Shown: positions 1 to 7,572 of the stretch, piece by piece | How positions within the stretch are numbered: the stretch's first letter is position 1 | Layout: each line of letters opens with the position of its first letter | Source: Nisaea nitritireducens | GTDB lineage: Bacteria; Pseudomonadota; Alphaproteobacteria; Thalassobaculales; Thalassobaculaceae | DNA length: 59,162 nt | Reading direction: 5' to 3' | Assembly (NCBI RefSeq): GCF_014904795.1 | Contig: NZ_JACZFS010000063.1 | Location: 1-59,162 of the forward strand | Made by a program: the position numbers and the translations under genes | The notes under the pieces: model-generated | Told to the model about the DNA's origin: nothing | Database searches by the model: none | The model's input: only the letters and a program-made list of their open reading frames with translations

Positions 1-518
1 GTGCCGCCGGCCTTGGTCACGGCCTGATCCAGGTCGGTCTGCGAGCAGAGACCAAGCAGGACCGGGTGGCGTGCCGTAATGTTCTGGGAGTTCCAGTGCG
101 TGCGGTCACGGACCTTGTCGATCGTGTCCTTGGTCGTGCCGACGAGCTTGGCGACCTGGGCATCCTTCAGCTCCGGATGGTGCTTGACCAGCCAGGCGAT
201 TGCGTCCGGCTTGTCGCCGCGCTTGGAGACCGGAACATATTTCGGTCCCTTGGAGCGGGCTTTCGGCTGCGGCAGCGTGCTGACCAGCATCTTCATCCGA
301 TAGGACGGGTCTTCCTGGGCTTTCTCGATCTCGCCCCGGGCCAACTGTCCGTTCTGCAGCGGATCAATGCCCTGAATACCGGAGCTGACCTCGCCGTCGG
401 CGATGGCTTGAACTTCGAGGGCGTGCAGGCCGCAGAAATCGGCGATCTGTTCGAACGACAACGCCGTATTGTCGATCAGCCAAACGGCCGTCGCTTTCGG
501 CATCAGCGGATTCGCCAT
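1..518 (-). CDS. trcR: Cell cycle transcriptional regulator TrcR (DUF1013), partial
   Basis: The reverse strand opens at an ATG at 518 preceded by an AGGAG ribosome site and stays open to the first base of the window, so the 3' end is missing. The visible ~172 residues begin MANPLMPKATAVWLIDNTAL and contain a region reading as a helix-turn-helix (LSFEQIADFCGLHALEVQAI) and a second one (WLVKHHPELKDAQVAKLVGT). This is the alphaproteobacterial DUF1013 family, described as the cell-cycle regulator TrcR in the Caulobacter/Brucella group (established knowledge, recalled). It is predicted to be a cytoplasmic DNA-binding protein. Divergent from the DUF1192 gene. The family assignment is good; the regulatory role here is inferred. 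Confidence 0.8.
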   Translation of the reverse strand, partial: MANPLMPKATAVWLIDNTALSFEQIADFCGLHALEVQAIADGEVSSGIQGIDPLQNGQLARGEIEKAQEDPSYRMKMLVSTLPQPKARSKGPKYVPVSKRGDKPDAIAWLVKHHPELKDAQVAKLVGTTKDTIDKVRDRTHWNSQNITARHPVLLGLCSQTDLDQAVTKAGG

Positions 519-707
519 GATATCTCCTTTGAAGCGCGTTATCCGCATACCATTCGGATTGCGGATCCGTTCTTTCTTGGTTGTCTGAATTGTTCTGAAT
601 GATGGTTATATAGAGCAAGATACGGAACGATCCAATCATAAGTCGTCGGCAAAATGCACGGTGCTTCAAGATGGATCGCGGCGAAACCGGATATCGGGAG
701 AGGGCAG

Positions 708-890
708 ATGACATTCGAAGATCTTGAACCGAAGAACGTGACCCGCAAGCCGGTCGATCTTTCGACCTGGAATATCGAGGACCTTCAGGACTACATCGAG
801 AACATGAAGACCGAAATTCAGCGCGCGGAAGCGATGATTGCCGAAAAGCAGTCTGTTTCCTCTGCCGCTGAGTCTCTTTTCAAGCGCTAA
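708..890 (+). CDS. DUF1192 family small protein
   Basis: A 60-residue protein starting MTFEDLEPKNV. The start at 708 is chosen because a GGGAGAGGG ribosome site lies just upstream; a longer reading frame from 654 has none. The central part (WNIEDLQDYIENMKTEIQRA) followed by an Ala/Glu/Lys-rich helix is typical of DUF1192, a small alphaproteobacterial family of unknown function with predicted coiled-coil helix. It sits between divergent trcR and the hydroxybutyrate dehydrogenase pair, 86 nt before the latter. No function can be assigned. Confidence 0.8.
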   Translation: MTFEDLEPKNVTRKPVDLSTWNIEDLQDYIENMKTEIQRAEAMIAEKQSVSSAAESLFKR

Positions 891-976
891 TCGTCGACCT
901 GCCGGACCTTGCGGTGCAGCATTATTCTCTGTATCGGACGAGGCAGGACAAAACGAATGGACACGGGGGCAGGGGC

Positions 977-1756
977 ATGAAGGGCAAAACAGCGGTCATC
1001 ACTGGATCGACCAGCGGCATCGGCGCGGCCATGGCGGCGGCATTCGCGGCCGAAGGTGCAAACATCGTCATCAATGGCCTGGGCGAAGCGGCCGAGATCG
1101 AGAAAGGACGCGCGGCTCTGGAAGCGGAGCATGGCGTCCCGGTGATCTACCATGGCGCCGACATGACCAAGCCGGAGGAGATCGAGGATCTGATCCGGAC
1201 AGCCGAGGGACAGTTCGGTTCCGTCGACATCCTCGTGAACAATGCGGGCATCCAGCATACCGCGCCGATCGAGGAATTCCCCGTGGACCGTTGGAATGCG
1301 GTGATCGCGATCAATCTTTCCGCTGCTTTCCATGGCATGCGGGCCGCTCTGCCCGGGATGCAGAAGCGCGGCTGGGGCCGGATCATCAACGTGGCCTCGG
1401 CGCACGGCCTTGTCGCCTCGGTGAACAAGTCGGCTTATGTCGCGGCCAAGCACGGCATCGTCGGTCTGACCAAGGTGGCCGCGCTGGAAAATGCCCAGAG
1501 CGGTGTGACCTGTAACGCGATCTGCCCCGGTTGGGTGAAGACACCGCTGGTCGTCGCCCAGATCGAGGCGCGTGCCGAGGCAAACGGCACCAGCGTCGAG
1601 GACGAGACCGAGGCGCTGCTGCTGGAAAAGCAGCCTTCCGGACAGTTCACCACGGTCGAGCAGCTCGCCGGCGCTGCCGTGTTCCTGTGCGGCGATGCCG
1701 CCAGCAACATGACGGGCACGACTGTCACGCTCGATGGCGGCTGGACCGCACAGTAA
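977..1756 (+). CDS. bdhA: D-3-hydroxybutyrate dehydrogenase (SDR family)
   Basis: 259-residue classical short-chain dehydrogenase, predicted to interconvert 3-hydroxybutyrate and acetoacetate with NAD in ketone-body/PHB turnover. The cofactor motif TGSTSGIG (residues 9-16), NNAG (88-91), catalytic Ser141, Tyr154 and Lys158 (YVAAK) are present. The residues known to hold the substrate carboxylate in characterised bacterial hydroxybutyrate dehydrogenases (Gln, His, Lys, Gln) are at Gln93, His143, Lys151 and Gln195, supporting the substrate call. The start at 977 follows a GGGGCAGGGG ribosome site; an upstream in-frame ATG at 914 would add 21 unrelated residues. A near-identical-length paralogue follows 69 nt downstream. 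Confidence 0.88.
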   Translation: MKGKTAVITGSTSGIGAAMAAAFAAEGANIVINGLGEAAEIEKGRAALEAEHGVPVIYHGADMTKPEEIEDLIRTAEGQFGSVDILVNNAGIQHTAPIEEFPVDRWNAVIAINLSAAFHGMRAALPGMQKRGWGRIINVASAHGLVASVNKSAYVAAKHGIVGLTKVAALENAQSGVTCNAICPGWVKTPLVVAQIEARAEANGTSVEDETEALLLEKQPSGQFTTVEQLAGAAVFLCGDAASNMTGTTVTLDGGWTAQ

Positions 1757-1825
1757 CGTCTTCTCCGGCTTCCCTCTCACTGCCGATATTTGCGTAATAT
1801 CGCTCTGCTTCTGGAAAGGGCCTCC

Positions 1826-2605
1826 GTGAAAGGCAAGACAGTTCTCGTAACCGGCTCGACCAGCGGGATCGGCGCGGCCTTGGCCGAAGGCTTCGCCGCC
1901 GAGGGCGCGAATATCGTGCTGAACGGCCTGGGCGATGCTGCGGAGATCGAGAAGGGACGGGCGGCTCTGGCAGCGGAGCATGGTGTTCCGGTGATCTACC
2001 ATGGCGCGGACATGGGTAATCCGGACGAGATCGAAGATCTTGTTCGGACCGCCGAGGGGCAATTCGGTTCCGTCGACATCCTCGTGAACAATGCGGGGGT
2101 TCAGTACACCGAGACGATCGAGTCCTTTCCGGTCGAGCGCTGGGACGCACTGATCGCGATCAACCTCTCGGCCCCGTTTCATGCGACGCGCGCGGCCCTG
2201 CCGGGCATGAAGCGGCGTGGATGGGGGCGTATCGTCAATATCGCGTCCAATGCGGGTCTCGGCGGGTCGGTCCGCAAGTCGGCCTATGTGGCGGCCAAGC
2301 ACGGTGTCGTCGGTCTGACCAAGGTGACCGGCCTGGAGAACGCCCGGAGCGGTGTGACCTGCAATGCGATCTGCCCCGGCTGGGTGAAAACACCGCTGGT
2401 CGAAGTGCAGATTGAAGACCGGGCGAAAAGGGACGGAACAAGTATCGAGCAGGCAACCTATGACCTGCTGATTGACCAGCAGCCGTCTGGAAGGTTCACC
2501 ACGGTCGAGCAGCTTGCGGGTGCCGCGCTGTTCTTGTGCAGCAGTGCCGCCGACAATATGACCGGAACCACGCTGACGCTTGATGGCGGCTGGATGGCTG
2601 TCTAG
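1826..2605 (+). CDS. Hydroxybutyrate-dehydrogenase paralogue with altered substrate pocket
   Basis: Second SDR of the tandem, exactly 259 residues if the GTG at 1826 is used. That start has a GGAAAGGG site 5 nt upstream and gives the same length and N-terminus (MKGKT) as the first copy; an ATG at 1790 would add residues absent from the paralogue. Roughly three quarters identical by eye. The cofactor motif, Ser141, Tyr154 and Lys158 are kept, and so are Gln93, Lys151 and Gln195, but the substrate-binding His143 of copy 1 is replaced (SAHG becomes SNAG, so Ala at 143). It is therefore likely an active NAD(P)-dependent dehydrogenase whose substrate may not be 3-hydroxybutyrate. Confidence 0.8.
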   Translation: MKGKTVLVTGSTSGIGAALAEGFAAEGANIVLNGLGDAAEIEKGRAALAAEHGVPVIYHGADMGNPDEIEDLVRTAEGQFGSVDILVNNAGVQYTETIESFPVERWDALIAINLSAPFHATRAALPGMKRRGWGRIVNIASNAGLGGSVRKSAYVAAKHGVVGLTKVTGLENARSGVTCNAICPGWVKTPLVEVQIEDRAKRDGTSIEQATYDLLIDQQPSGRFTTVEQLAGAALFLCSSAADNMTGTTLTLDGGWMAV

Positions 2606-2629
2606 CGATTATTGGAGCGGAAAAACAAA

Positions 2630-2653
2630 CACCCGCCGAAAATCCGGCGGGTG
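2630..2653 (-). terminator. Rho-independent terminator of the DUF465 gene
   Basis: A perfect 9-bp stem (CACCCGCCG / CGGCGGGTG) with a six-base loop. Read on the reverse strand it is followed at once by a T-rich tail (GTTTGTTTTT), so it ends transcription of the reverse-strand DUF465 gene. It may also stop transcripts from the SDR pair coming from the other side. Confidence 0.75.
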
Positions 2654-2698
2654 CGAATGGCTTTCTGATAAAAGCGGTGAAGTAACGGGATTGCCCGG

Positions 2699-2863
2699 CT
2701 AGGGCCTGAGATTCTCCATCTCATCTTTAATCGCAAGTTTCTTCCGTTTTATTTCTGCGACAGCAGCGCTGTCCGGCATGGGTCTGGTACGTTCCTGATC
2801 AAGGTTTCGCTCCAAGGTCTCGTGGCGTTGTTTCAGCGATTCAATCCGCTGTGCCTGGGCCAT
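2699..2863 (-). CDS. DUF465 (YdcH-like) small protein
   Basis: A 54-residue protein that begins MAQAQRIESLKQRHETLE and is almost entirely charged alpha helix. The pattern (short N-terminal helix with RHxxLE, then an acidic/basic helix containing EIKRKKLAIKDEME) matches DUF465/YdcH, a small widespread family of unknown function. The ATG at 2863 has an AAGGAGAG ribosome site. The gene stands alone between convergent SDR genes and divergent ubiX, with its own terminator at 2630-2653. Confidence 0.8.
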   Translation of the reverse strand: MAQAQRIESLKQRHETLERNLDQERTRPMPDSAAVAEIKRKKLAIKDEMENLRP

Positions 2864-3019
2864 GCCTATGCTCTCCTTTTTTGATCGTGAACTTTCAAAC
2901 GTTACAATTCAGAGAATAGGTATCTTTAGGGGCTTGTGCAATGAGTCCGCTTCGGGCATGTTGCGCGATTTTTTGGTTAAAACTCCCAACGTGCTGGATT
3001 CCCGAGGTAAATTTTTTTC

Positions 3020-3616
3020 ATGAGAAATCCTCAAAAAAACAAGCTGATAATCGGGATCAGCGGGGCCTCGGGAGTTGTCTACGGCATCCGGTTGCTTGAA
3101 ATGCTCAGGGCTCTGCCGGACGAGCAAAAAATCGAGACTCACCTGATCATGAGCCGGGCAGCGGAAATCACGCTGGCGCATGAAACGACCTTCAAGGTCA
3201 GGGATGTCGAGAAGCTGGCCGATGTGGTGCATGCCAACAAGGATATCGGTGCCGCCATCGCCTCCGGATCGTTCCGGACAATGGGCATGATCATTGCCCC
3301 ATGCTCGGTGAAGACACTGGCGGAGATCGCGACGGGCGTCACCGACACGCTGTTGTCGCGCGCGGCTGATGTGATCCTGAAGGAGCGCCGCCGTCTGGTC
3401 TGCATGGTGCGGGAAACACCGCTGCACTCCGGCCATCTGCGGAACATGCTGACCCTTTCCGACATGGGGGCGATCATCGCGCCGCCGGTTCCGGCCTTCT
3501 ATGCGAAGCCTGACTCTATTGCGGATATGGTGGACCATTCCCTCGGCCGGGTGCTGGATCTCTTCGATATCGATAGCGGTACGGTCCGGCGCTGGAAGGA
3601 TGACGCTGCGCCGTGA
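3020..3616 (+). CDS. ubiX: Flavin prenyltransferase UbiX
   Basis: 198 residues, the usual UbiX size. UbiX attaches a dimethylallyl group to FMN to make prenylated FMN, the cofactor of UbiD decarboxylases, here most likely for ubiquinone synthesis. The N-terminal flavodoxin-like segment IIGISGASGVVYG (FMN phosphate site), the APCSVKTLAEIATG segment and the LVCMVRETPLH motif are characteristic. Cytoplasmic homododecamer in known members. The next gene starts inside its stop codon (GTGA overlap), suggesting co-translation with the acetyltransferase. No ubiD is in the window. Confidence 0.93.
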   Translation: MRNPQKNKLIIGISGASGVVYGIRLLEMLRALPDEQKIETHLIMSRAAEITLAHETTFKVRDVEKLADVVHANKDIGAAIASGSFRTMGMIIAPCSVKTLAEIATGVTDTLLSRAADVILKERRRLVCMVRETPLHSGHLRNMLTLSDMGAIIAPPVPAFYAKPDSIADMVDHSLGRVLDLFDIDSGTVRRWKDDAAP

Positions 3617-4137
3617 CCTTAGCTGGGGAAACAGCCTTTTCTGTCCGTGCGCTCGGCCAGGGCGACGAAGCTGCGTTCCTTGCCCTGAGACGGGAAGCGT
3701 TGACCGGGGATCCAACATCTTTTGCCGCGGCCCCCGAAGATGATTTCCTGCGGACTGAAGAAGATGCGCGTCAGTTGTTCGCCCGGCGGAACGGCGATGT
3801 CGTCTTCGGAGCCTTTACCGATCGTCTGTGCGGAATGGCGGGGCTGTACCGGGAGCAGAAACAGAAAACACGGCATAAGGTTCATGTATGGAGCATGTAC
3901 GTCGCTCCGGTTGCGAGAGAGCTCGGCGCGGGCCGCGCCTTGATGGAAATTGTGATAGCTCATGCGGGTACACTCGACGGTGTCACGGACATACACTTGA
4001 GTGTCTCGGAGCAGGCTGGTCCGGCTCGTTCGCTTTATGACAGTCTCGGGTTTTCAGTCTGGGGAGTGGAGCCGGAAGGACTTATCGTTCAAGGCGTTAG
4101 CGTACCGATGCAGCATATGATTCTGCCGTTGCCATGA
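3613..4137 (+). CDS. GNAT family N-acetyltransferase
   Basis: 174 residues. The C-terminal half carries the acetyl-CoA binding pattern V-A-P-V-A-R-E-L-G-A-G-R-A-L-M (motif A, R/QxxGxG/A), followed by the LYDSLGF segment typical of GNAT enzymes. The GTG start at 3613 overlaps the ubiX stop codon by 4 nt, a common translational coupling in this window. The substrate is unknown; members acetylate small amines or protein N-termini. Confidence 0.85.
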   Translation: MTLAGETAFSVRALGQGDEAAFLALRREALTGDPTSFAAAPEDDFLRTEEDARQLFARRNGDVVFGAFTDRLCGMAGLYREQKQKTRHKVHVWSMYVAPVARELGAGRALMEIVIAHAGTLDGVTDIHLSVSEQAGPARSLYDSLGFSVWGVEPEGLIVQGVSVPMQHMILPLP

Positions 4138-4467
4138 GCCTTTTAGGGCGATATTGAAATGTTCGTTCGCACCGTTCGTTGTCACATTTTTGTCGCCCCG
4201 CTGACTCCGACTTGACATTTCTGGTGGGGGCTTTACCGTCTGCCTCGGGCAAGTTGAACAGGGTGCTCAAACTCTAAAAAAGAATACGTGAAGGGCCGCG
4301 CTTCGGCGCGGTCCTTCGATTCTGAACCATCGGTTCGGGTGGCTCCGTAGTGTGGGGCCCCGCACCCGCAAATATCGCTGCAAGACCGCCATCGCGCTTG
4401 CGTCCAACCCTCCATCCGTTAAAGATCGCGCCGAACCTGGCCACAGTGCAGGATGGAGGGGCAGAAC
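4138..4467 (+). promoter_or_regulatory. Long metY leader with hairpin and possible SAM-II-like element
   Basis: 330 nt without a gene ahead of metY. A TTGACA box (4212-4217) could start a ~220-nt leader, although no good -10 is visible. Positions 4253-4271 (GTTGAACAGGGTGCTCAAA) resemble, from memory, the conserved 3' core of SAM-II riboswitches (GUUAAACAAGUCGCUAAA), which occur in front of alphaproteobacterial methionine genes. However, I could not fold a convincing P1 stem. A strong hairpin (gggccgcgc / gcgcggtcc, loop TTCG) follows at 4293-4314 and could be an expression platform or a terminator. Read as a candidate only. Confidence 0.3.
4293..4314 (+). terminator. GC-rich hairpin in metY leader (attenuator or terminator)
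   Basis: 9-bp stem with one G-U pair and a stable TTCG tetraloop. It is followed by TTCGATTCT rather than a clear T-run, so termination is uncertain. Its place 154 nt before metY and after the GNAT gene fits either a weak terminator of the upstream unit or an attenuator of metY. Confidence 0.4.
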
Positions 4468-5775
4468 ATGACTTCAGACGGAAATCTCTTCGGTTTCGAC
4501 ACGCTCGCGCTGCATGCCGGACAGCAGCCGGACAGCGATACAGGCGCCCGCGCGGTGCCGATTTACCAGACCACATCCTATGTGTTCCGGGACTCCGAAC
4601 ACGCGGCCTCGCTGTTCAACCTGGAACGGGCCGGGCACATCTATTCGCGGATTTCGAATCCGACGGTCGCGGTACTGGAAGAGCGCATGGCCGCGCTTGA
4701 AGGCGGTGTCGGCGCGGTGGCAACGGCCAGCGGTCACGCTGCCCTGCATCTCGCCATCGTCACACTGATGGGCGCGGGCTCGCATATCGTTGCCTCCAGT
4801 GCGCTTTATGGCGGCAGTCATAACCTTTTCAGCCACACCCTGCCGCGCTTCGGCATCGAGACGACCAAGGTGCATCCGCGCGACATCGATGGCTTCCGCA
4901 AGGCGATTCGGCCGGAGACCCGCCTGGTCTTCGCCGAGACCATCGGAAATCCGGGGCTAGAGGTGCTGGATATCGCCGCGCTGGCTGAAGTCGCGCATGA
5001 AGCGGGTATCCCGTTGATGATCGATTCGACCTTCACGACGCCCTATCTCTGCCGGCCGTTCGATCACGGTGCCGATCTCATCATGCATTCCGCCACCAAG
5101 TGGCTCGGCGGGCATGGTGTGGCCATCGGCGGCGTGCTGGTCGATGGCGGCCGGTTCGACTGGGAAGCCTCCGGAAAGTTCCCAACCCTGACGGAACCCT
5201 ATGCCGGTTATCACGGCCTCGATTTCGCCGAGGAATTCGGACCCCAGGCCCTGTGCATGCGGGCGCGGGCCGAGGGCTTGCGCGATTTCGGCGCCTGCAT
5301 GTCGCCGACCAATGCCTTTCATCTGATGCAGGGGATCGAGACGCTGCCGCTGCGGATGGACCGGCATGTCGCCAACGCCCGCAAGGTTGCTGCCTTCCTT
5401 GAAGCATCGGAGGCGGTGGAATGGGTGCTTTATCCGGAACTGGACAGCCACCCGGACAAGGAGCTGGCGGCGCGGATGATGCCGAAGGGCGCGGGCTCGA
5501 TGATCGCTTTCGGGATCAAGGGCGGCCGCGAGGCAGGCCGGACCTTCATCGACCGGCTTGGCGTCTGGTCCCACCTTGCCAATGTCGGCGATGCAAAGTC
5601 GCTGGTCATCCATCCGGCCAGCACCACGCACCAGCAGATGGATGCGGAGATGATGAAGGCGGCGGGGCTGTCCGAGGATCTGGTCCGGCTTTCGGTCGGG
5701 CTTGAGGATGTGGACGATCTGATCGGCGACCTGAAACAGGCGCTGCGCGCCGCAACGACGCGCAAGGCGGGGTAA
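4468..5775 (+). CDS. metY: O-acetylhomoserine sulfhydrylase (Cys/Met metabolism PLP enzyme)
   Basis: 435 residues from the ATG at 4468, which follows a GGAGGGG site; an ATG at 4453 would lie upstream of that site. It makes homocysteine from O-acetylhomoserine and sulfide with pyridoxal phosphate, for methionine synthesis. Recognisable: FDTLALHAGQQPD start, YSRISNPT, PLP-binding Lys211 in SATKWLGGHG, and the C-terminal SLVIHPASTTH segment. The long insertion around FDWEASGKFPTLTEPYAGYHG is typical of the O-acetylhomoserine branch rather than cystathionine gamma-synthase. It is 4 nt from the hydrolase gene, so probably one transcript. Confidence 0.9.
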   Translation: MTSDGNLFGFDTLALHAGQQPDSDTGARAVPIYQTTSYVFRDSEHAASLFNLERAGHIYSRISNPTVAVLEERMAALEGGVGAVATASGHAALHLAIVTLMGAGSHIVASSALYGGSHNLFSHTLPRFGIETTKVHPRDIDGFRKAIRPETRLVFAETIGNPGLEVLDIAALAEVAHEAGIPLMIDSTFTTPYLCRPFDHGADLIMHSATKWLGGHGVAIGGVLVDGGRFDWEASGKFPTLTEPYAGYHGLDFAEEFGPQALCMRARAEGLRDFGACMSPTNAFHLMQGIETLPLRMDRHVANARKVAAFLEASEAVEWVLYPELDSHPDKELAARMMPKGAGSMIAFGIKGGREAGRTFIDRLGVWSHLANVGDAKSLVIHPASTTHQQMDAEMMKAAGLSEDLVRLSVGLEDVDDLIGDLKQALRAATTRKAG

Positions 5776-5779
5776 GCAG

Positions 5780-6580
5780 ATGAAGTTCGATGTAGGAGGG
5801 CATGAGGCGTTCGCGGCGACCGGTGGGCGTCCATTTGACGGCGGCAAGACAACGATCCTGATGCTGCATGGTGCCGGGATGGATCACACGGTCTGGTCCA
5901 TGCAGGCGCGGTACTTCGCGCATCACGGCTTTTCCGTTCTGGCTGTCGATCTGCCGGGGCACAGCCGCAGCGGCGGGACGGTGCCGGAGAATATCCCCGC
6001 CTTTGCCGACTGGTGCCTGGCCGCGCTGGATGCGGTCGGCGCCGGAGAGGTGATGGTCATGGGGCATTCCATGGGCTCGCTCATCGGGATTGAGGTCGCG
6101 GCCCGTTTGGGGGCTCGTGCGAAAGCGCTCGCTCTGCTGGGCTCCGTGCCGGAAATGAAAGTGCATCCAGACCTGCTGAACGCGGCCCGCACGGGTAATC
6201 ACATGGCGTTCGAGACCATGGTCGGCTGGGGTGTCGGCAAGCGTGCGCAGATAGGTGGCCACAGGGCGCCGGGCGCCTGGGTCTGCGGCGCCAGCATGCG
6301 CTTGCTGGAGGCTGGCGACTATGCGGTGCTGGCGACCGACCTTGCCGCCTGCGATGCCTATGACGGGGCGTTGGAAGCTGCGGCGGCAGTGTCATGTCCG
6401 GCGTTGGTACTTTCCGGCTCCGACGACAAGATGACCCCGGCCAAGCTGTCCCGGCCGCTGGTGGATGCTCTGCCGGATGTCCGAGCGGTTATTCTGCCGA
6501 AAGCGGGTCACATGATGATGATCGAACAGCCGGACGAGACGCTGGATGTGCTGGCTGACTTTTTCGGAGCGCTTCGGTGA
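5780..6580 (+). CDS. Alpha/beta hydrolase
   Basis: 266 residues with the alpha/beta-hydrolase fold. The oxyanion segment LHGAGMDHTVW, the nucleophile elbow GHSMGS (Ser97), a C-terminal acid in SGSDDKMTP and the catalytic His in KAGHMMM form the usual triad. The start directly follows metY (4-nt gap) and the stop overlaps the thioesterase start (GTGA). The substrate is unknown; linkage to metY and a hotdog thioesterase suggests ester or thioester turnover but does not define it. Confidence 0.88.
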   Translation: MKFDVGGHEAFAATGGRPFDGGKTTILMLHGAGMDHTVWSMQARYFAHHGFSVLAVDLPGHSRSGGTVPENIPAFADWCLAALDAVGAGEVMVMGHSMGSLIGIEVAARLGARAKALALLGSVPEMKVHPDLLNAARTGNHMAFETMVGWGVGKRAQIGGHRAPGAWVCGASMRLLEAGDYAVLATDLAACDAYDGALEAAAAVSCPALVLSGSDDKMTPAKLSRPLVDALPDVRAVILPKAGHMMMIEQPDETLDVLADFFGALR

Positions 6581-7017
6581 GCGCGGAGGGAGAGACCGAG
6601 ACCCGGGAGCGGTTCCGCTGGTGGCTGGAGATTCCGACGCGCTGGATGGACAATGACGTCTACGGGCACGTCAACAACGTCCAGTATTATTCCTATTTCG
6701 ATACCGCCGTGAACACGCACCTGATCCGTGAAGCCGGGCTGGATATCCACAACAGCCCTGTCGTCGGGCTGGTGGTGGAGACACGTTGCCAGTTCAAGAA
6801 ATCACTGGTTTTCCCGGATCGCATCGATGCCGGTATCCGGGTAGACCGCCTCGGCCGGTCGAGCGTCACCTACGCAACCGCACTGTTCCGTGAAGGCGAC
6901 GATGAAATCGCCGCGCTCGGTCATTTCGTGCATGTCTATGTCGACCGGGCAACGCAGACGCCGGTGCCGATCCCGGAGCAGATGCGCGCCGAGATGGAGA
7001 AGCTCCGCCTCGAATAA
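6577..7017 (+). CDS. Acyl-CoA thioesterase, 4HBT hotdog family
   Basis: 146 residues. The hotdog-fold signature RWMDNDVYGHVNNVQYYSYFDTAVN is clear, with the Asp/His-Asn residues of the YbgC/FcbC type active site (MDNDVYGHVNN). Such enzymes hydrolyse acyl-CoA thioesters. The GTG start at 6577 overlaps the stop of the hydrolase by 4 nt, so the two are translationally coupled. A different hotdog thioesterase, ybgC, occurs in the Tol-Pal block at 11.6 kb. Confidence 0.88.
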   Translation: MSAEGETETRERFRWWLEIPTRWMDNDVYGHVNNVQYYSYFDTAVNTHLIREAGLDIHNSPVVGLVVETRCQFKKSLVFPDRIDAGIRVDRLGRSSVTYATALFREGDDEIAALGHFVHVYVDRATQTPVPIPEQMRAEMEKLRLE

Positions 7018-7026
7018 GGCTGTCGC

Positions 7027-7527
7027 TTATTTGCTCTTGGTGCGGGAAATCTTGTAGAGCCCGGCGACGATCTGCTGGCCGATGGCGCCAGCCTCGCCTT
7101 TCATTTTCGTTGCGACCACGGCTTTCAGGGCATCGACATGGGCCTTGATGGCATCCGCGTCATTGTGCCCGCGCTGTCCGGGCTCGCCCAGCTCCAGGTA
7201 GCGGTTCATCGAGGTCGCGATCTTCTCGACCATGGGGTAGCCGAAACTGGCCCCCTGGGATCGCAGATCGTGCATCACCGTATAGATCGTGCGTTCGGGG
7301 CCGGCGGGCTCGGCGCCTTCCGCCTGCAGTCTCTCAACGGCCTCGTCCAGTTTGACGATGCTGTCCTTGGCGGTTTCCGCGAGATCGATCTTGGAGACGG
7401 CGTCCGCCAGCGCGGCTTCGGCCTTTGCGATCAGCCGTTCATCCATGCGCGCGGGTCCGCCGACCAGATCTTTCAGCTTGTTGGGCTGATGAATGACCTC
7501 GTACGTACCTTTCGGGGGCTGGGCCAT
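7027..7527 (-). CDS. Putative HPt-like phosphotransfer protein
   Basis: 166 residues, mostly helical. The segment MHDLRSQGASFGYPMVEKIA contains the HPt pattern H-x-L-[KR]-[SG]-x-G-x-x-x-G with candidate phospho-accepting His86. It lies 45 nt downstream of a response-regulator gene on the same strand, which makes a phosphorelay partner plausible. No histidine-kinase domain is visible. The remainder (a low-complexity N-terminus and a C-terminus ending KISRTKSK) shows no known motif. The HPt call is from the motif and context, not from full-length similarity. Confidence 0.6.
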   Translation of the reverse strand: MAQPPKGTYEVIHQPNKLKDLVGGPARMDERLIAKAEAALADAVSKIDLAETAKDSIVKLDEAVERLQAEGAEPAGPERTIYTVMHDLRSQGASFGYPMVEKIATSMNRYLELGEPGQRGHNDADAIKAHVDALKAVVATKMKGEAGAIGQQIVAGLYKISRTKSK

Positions 7528-7572
7528 TGCTATCCTCTCGTAAGCCGGTTTGTCCGGTCTGTTTCTGGTCGG

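Noticed and set aside
887-2302. Long reverse-strand open frame (471 residues) opposite the SDR pair
   Set aside because: Antisense to both dehydrogenase genes, composition mirrors their GC-rich third positions, duplicated just as they are; no ribosome site or recognisable family.
4320-4345. GGTTCG segment as a possible tRNA T-loop
   Set aside because: No matching acceptor stem or anticodon arm could be drawn; no tRNA was found anywhere in the window.
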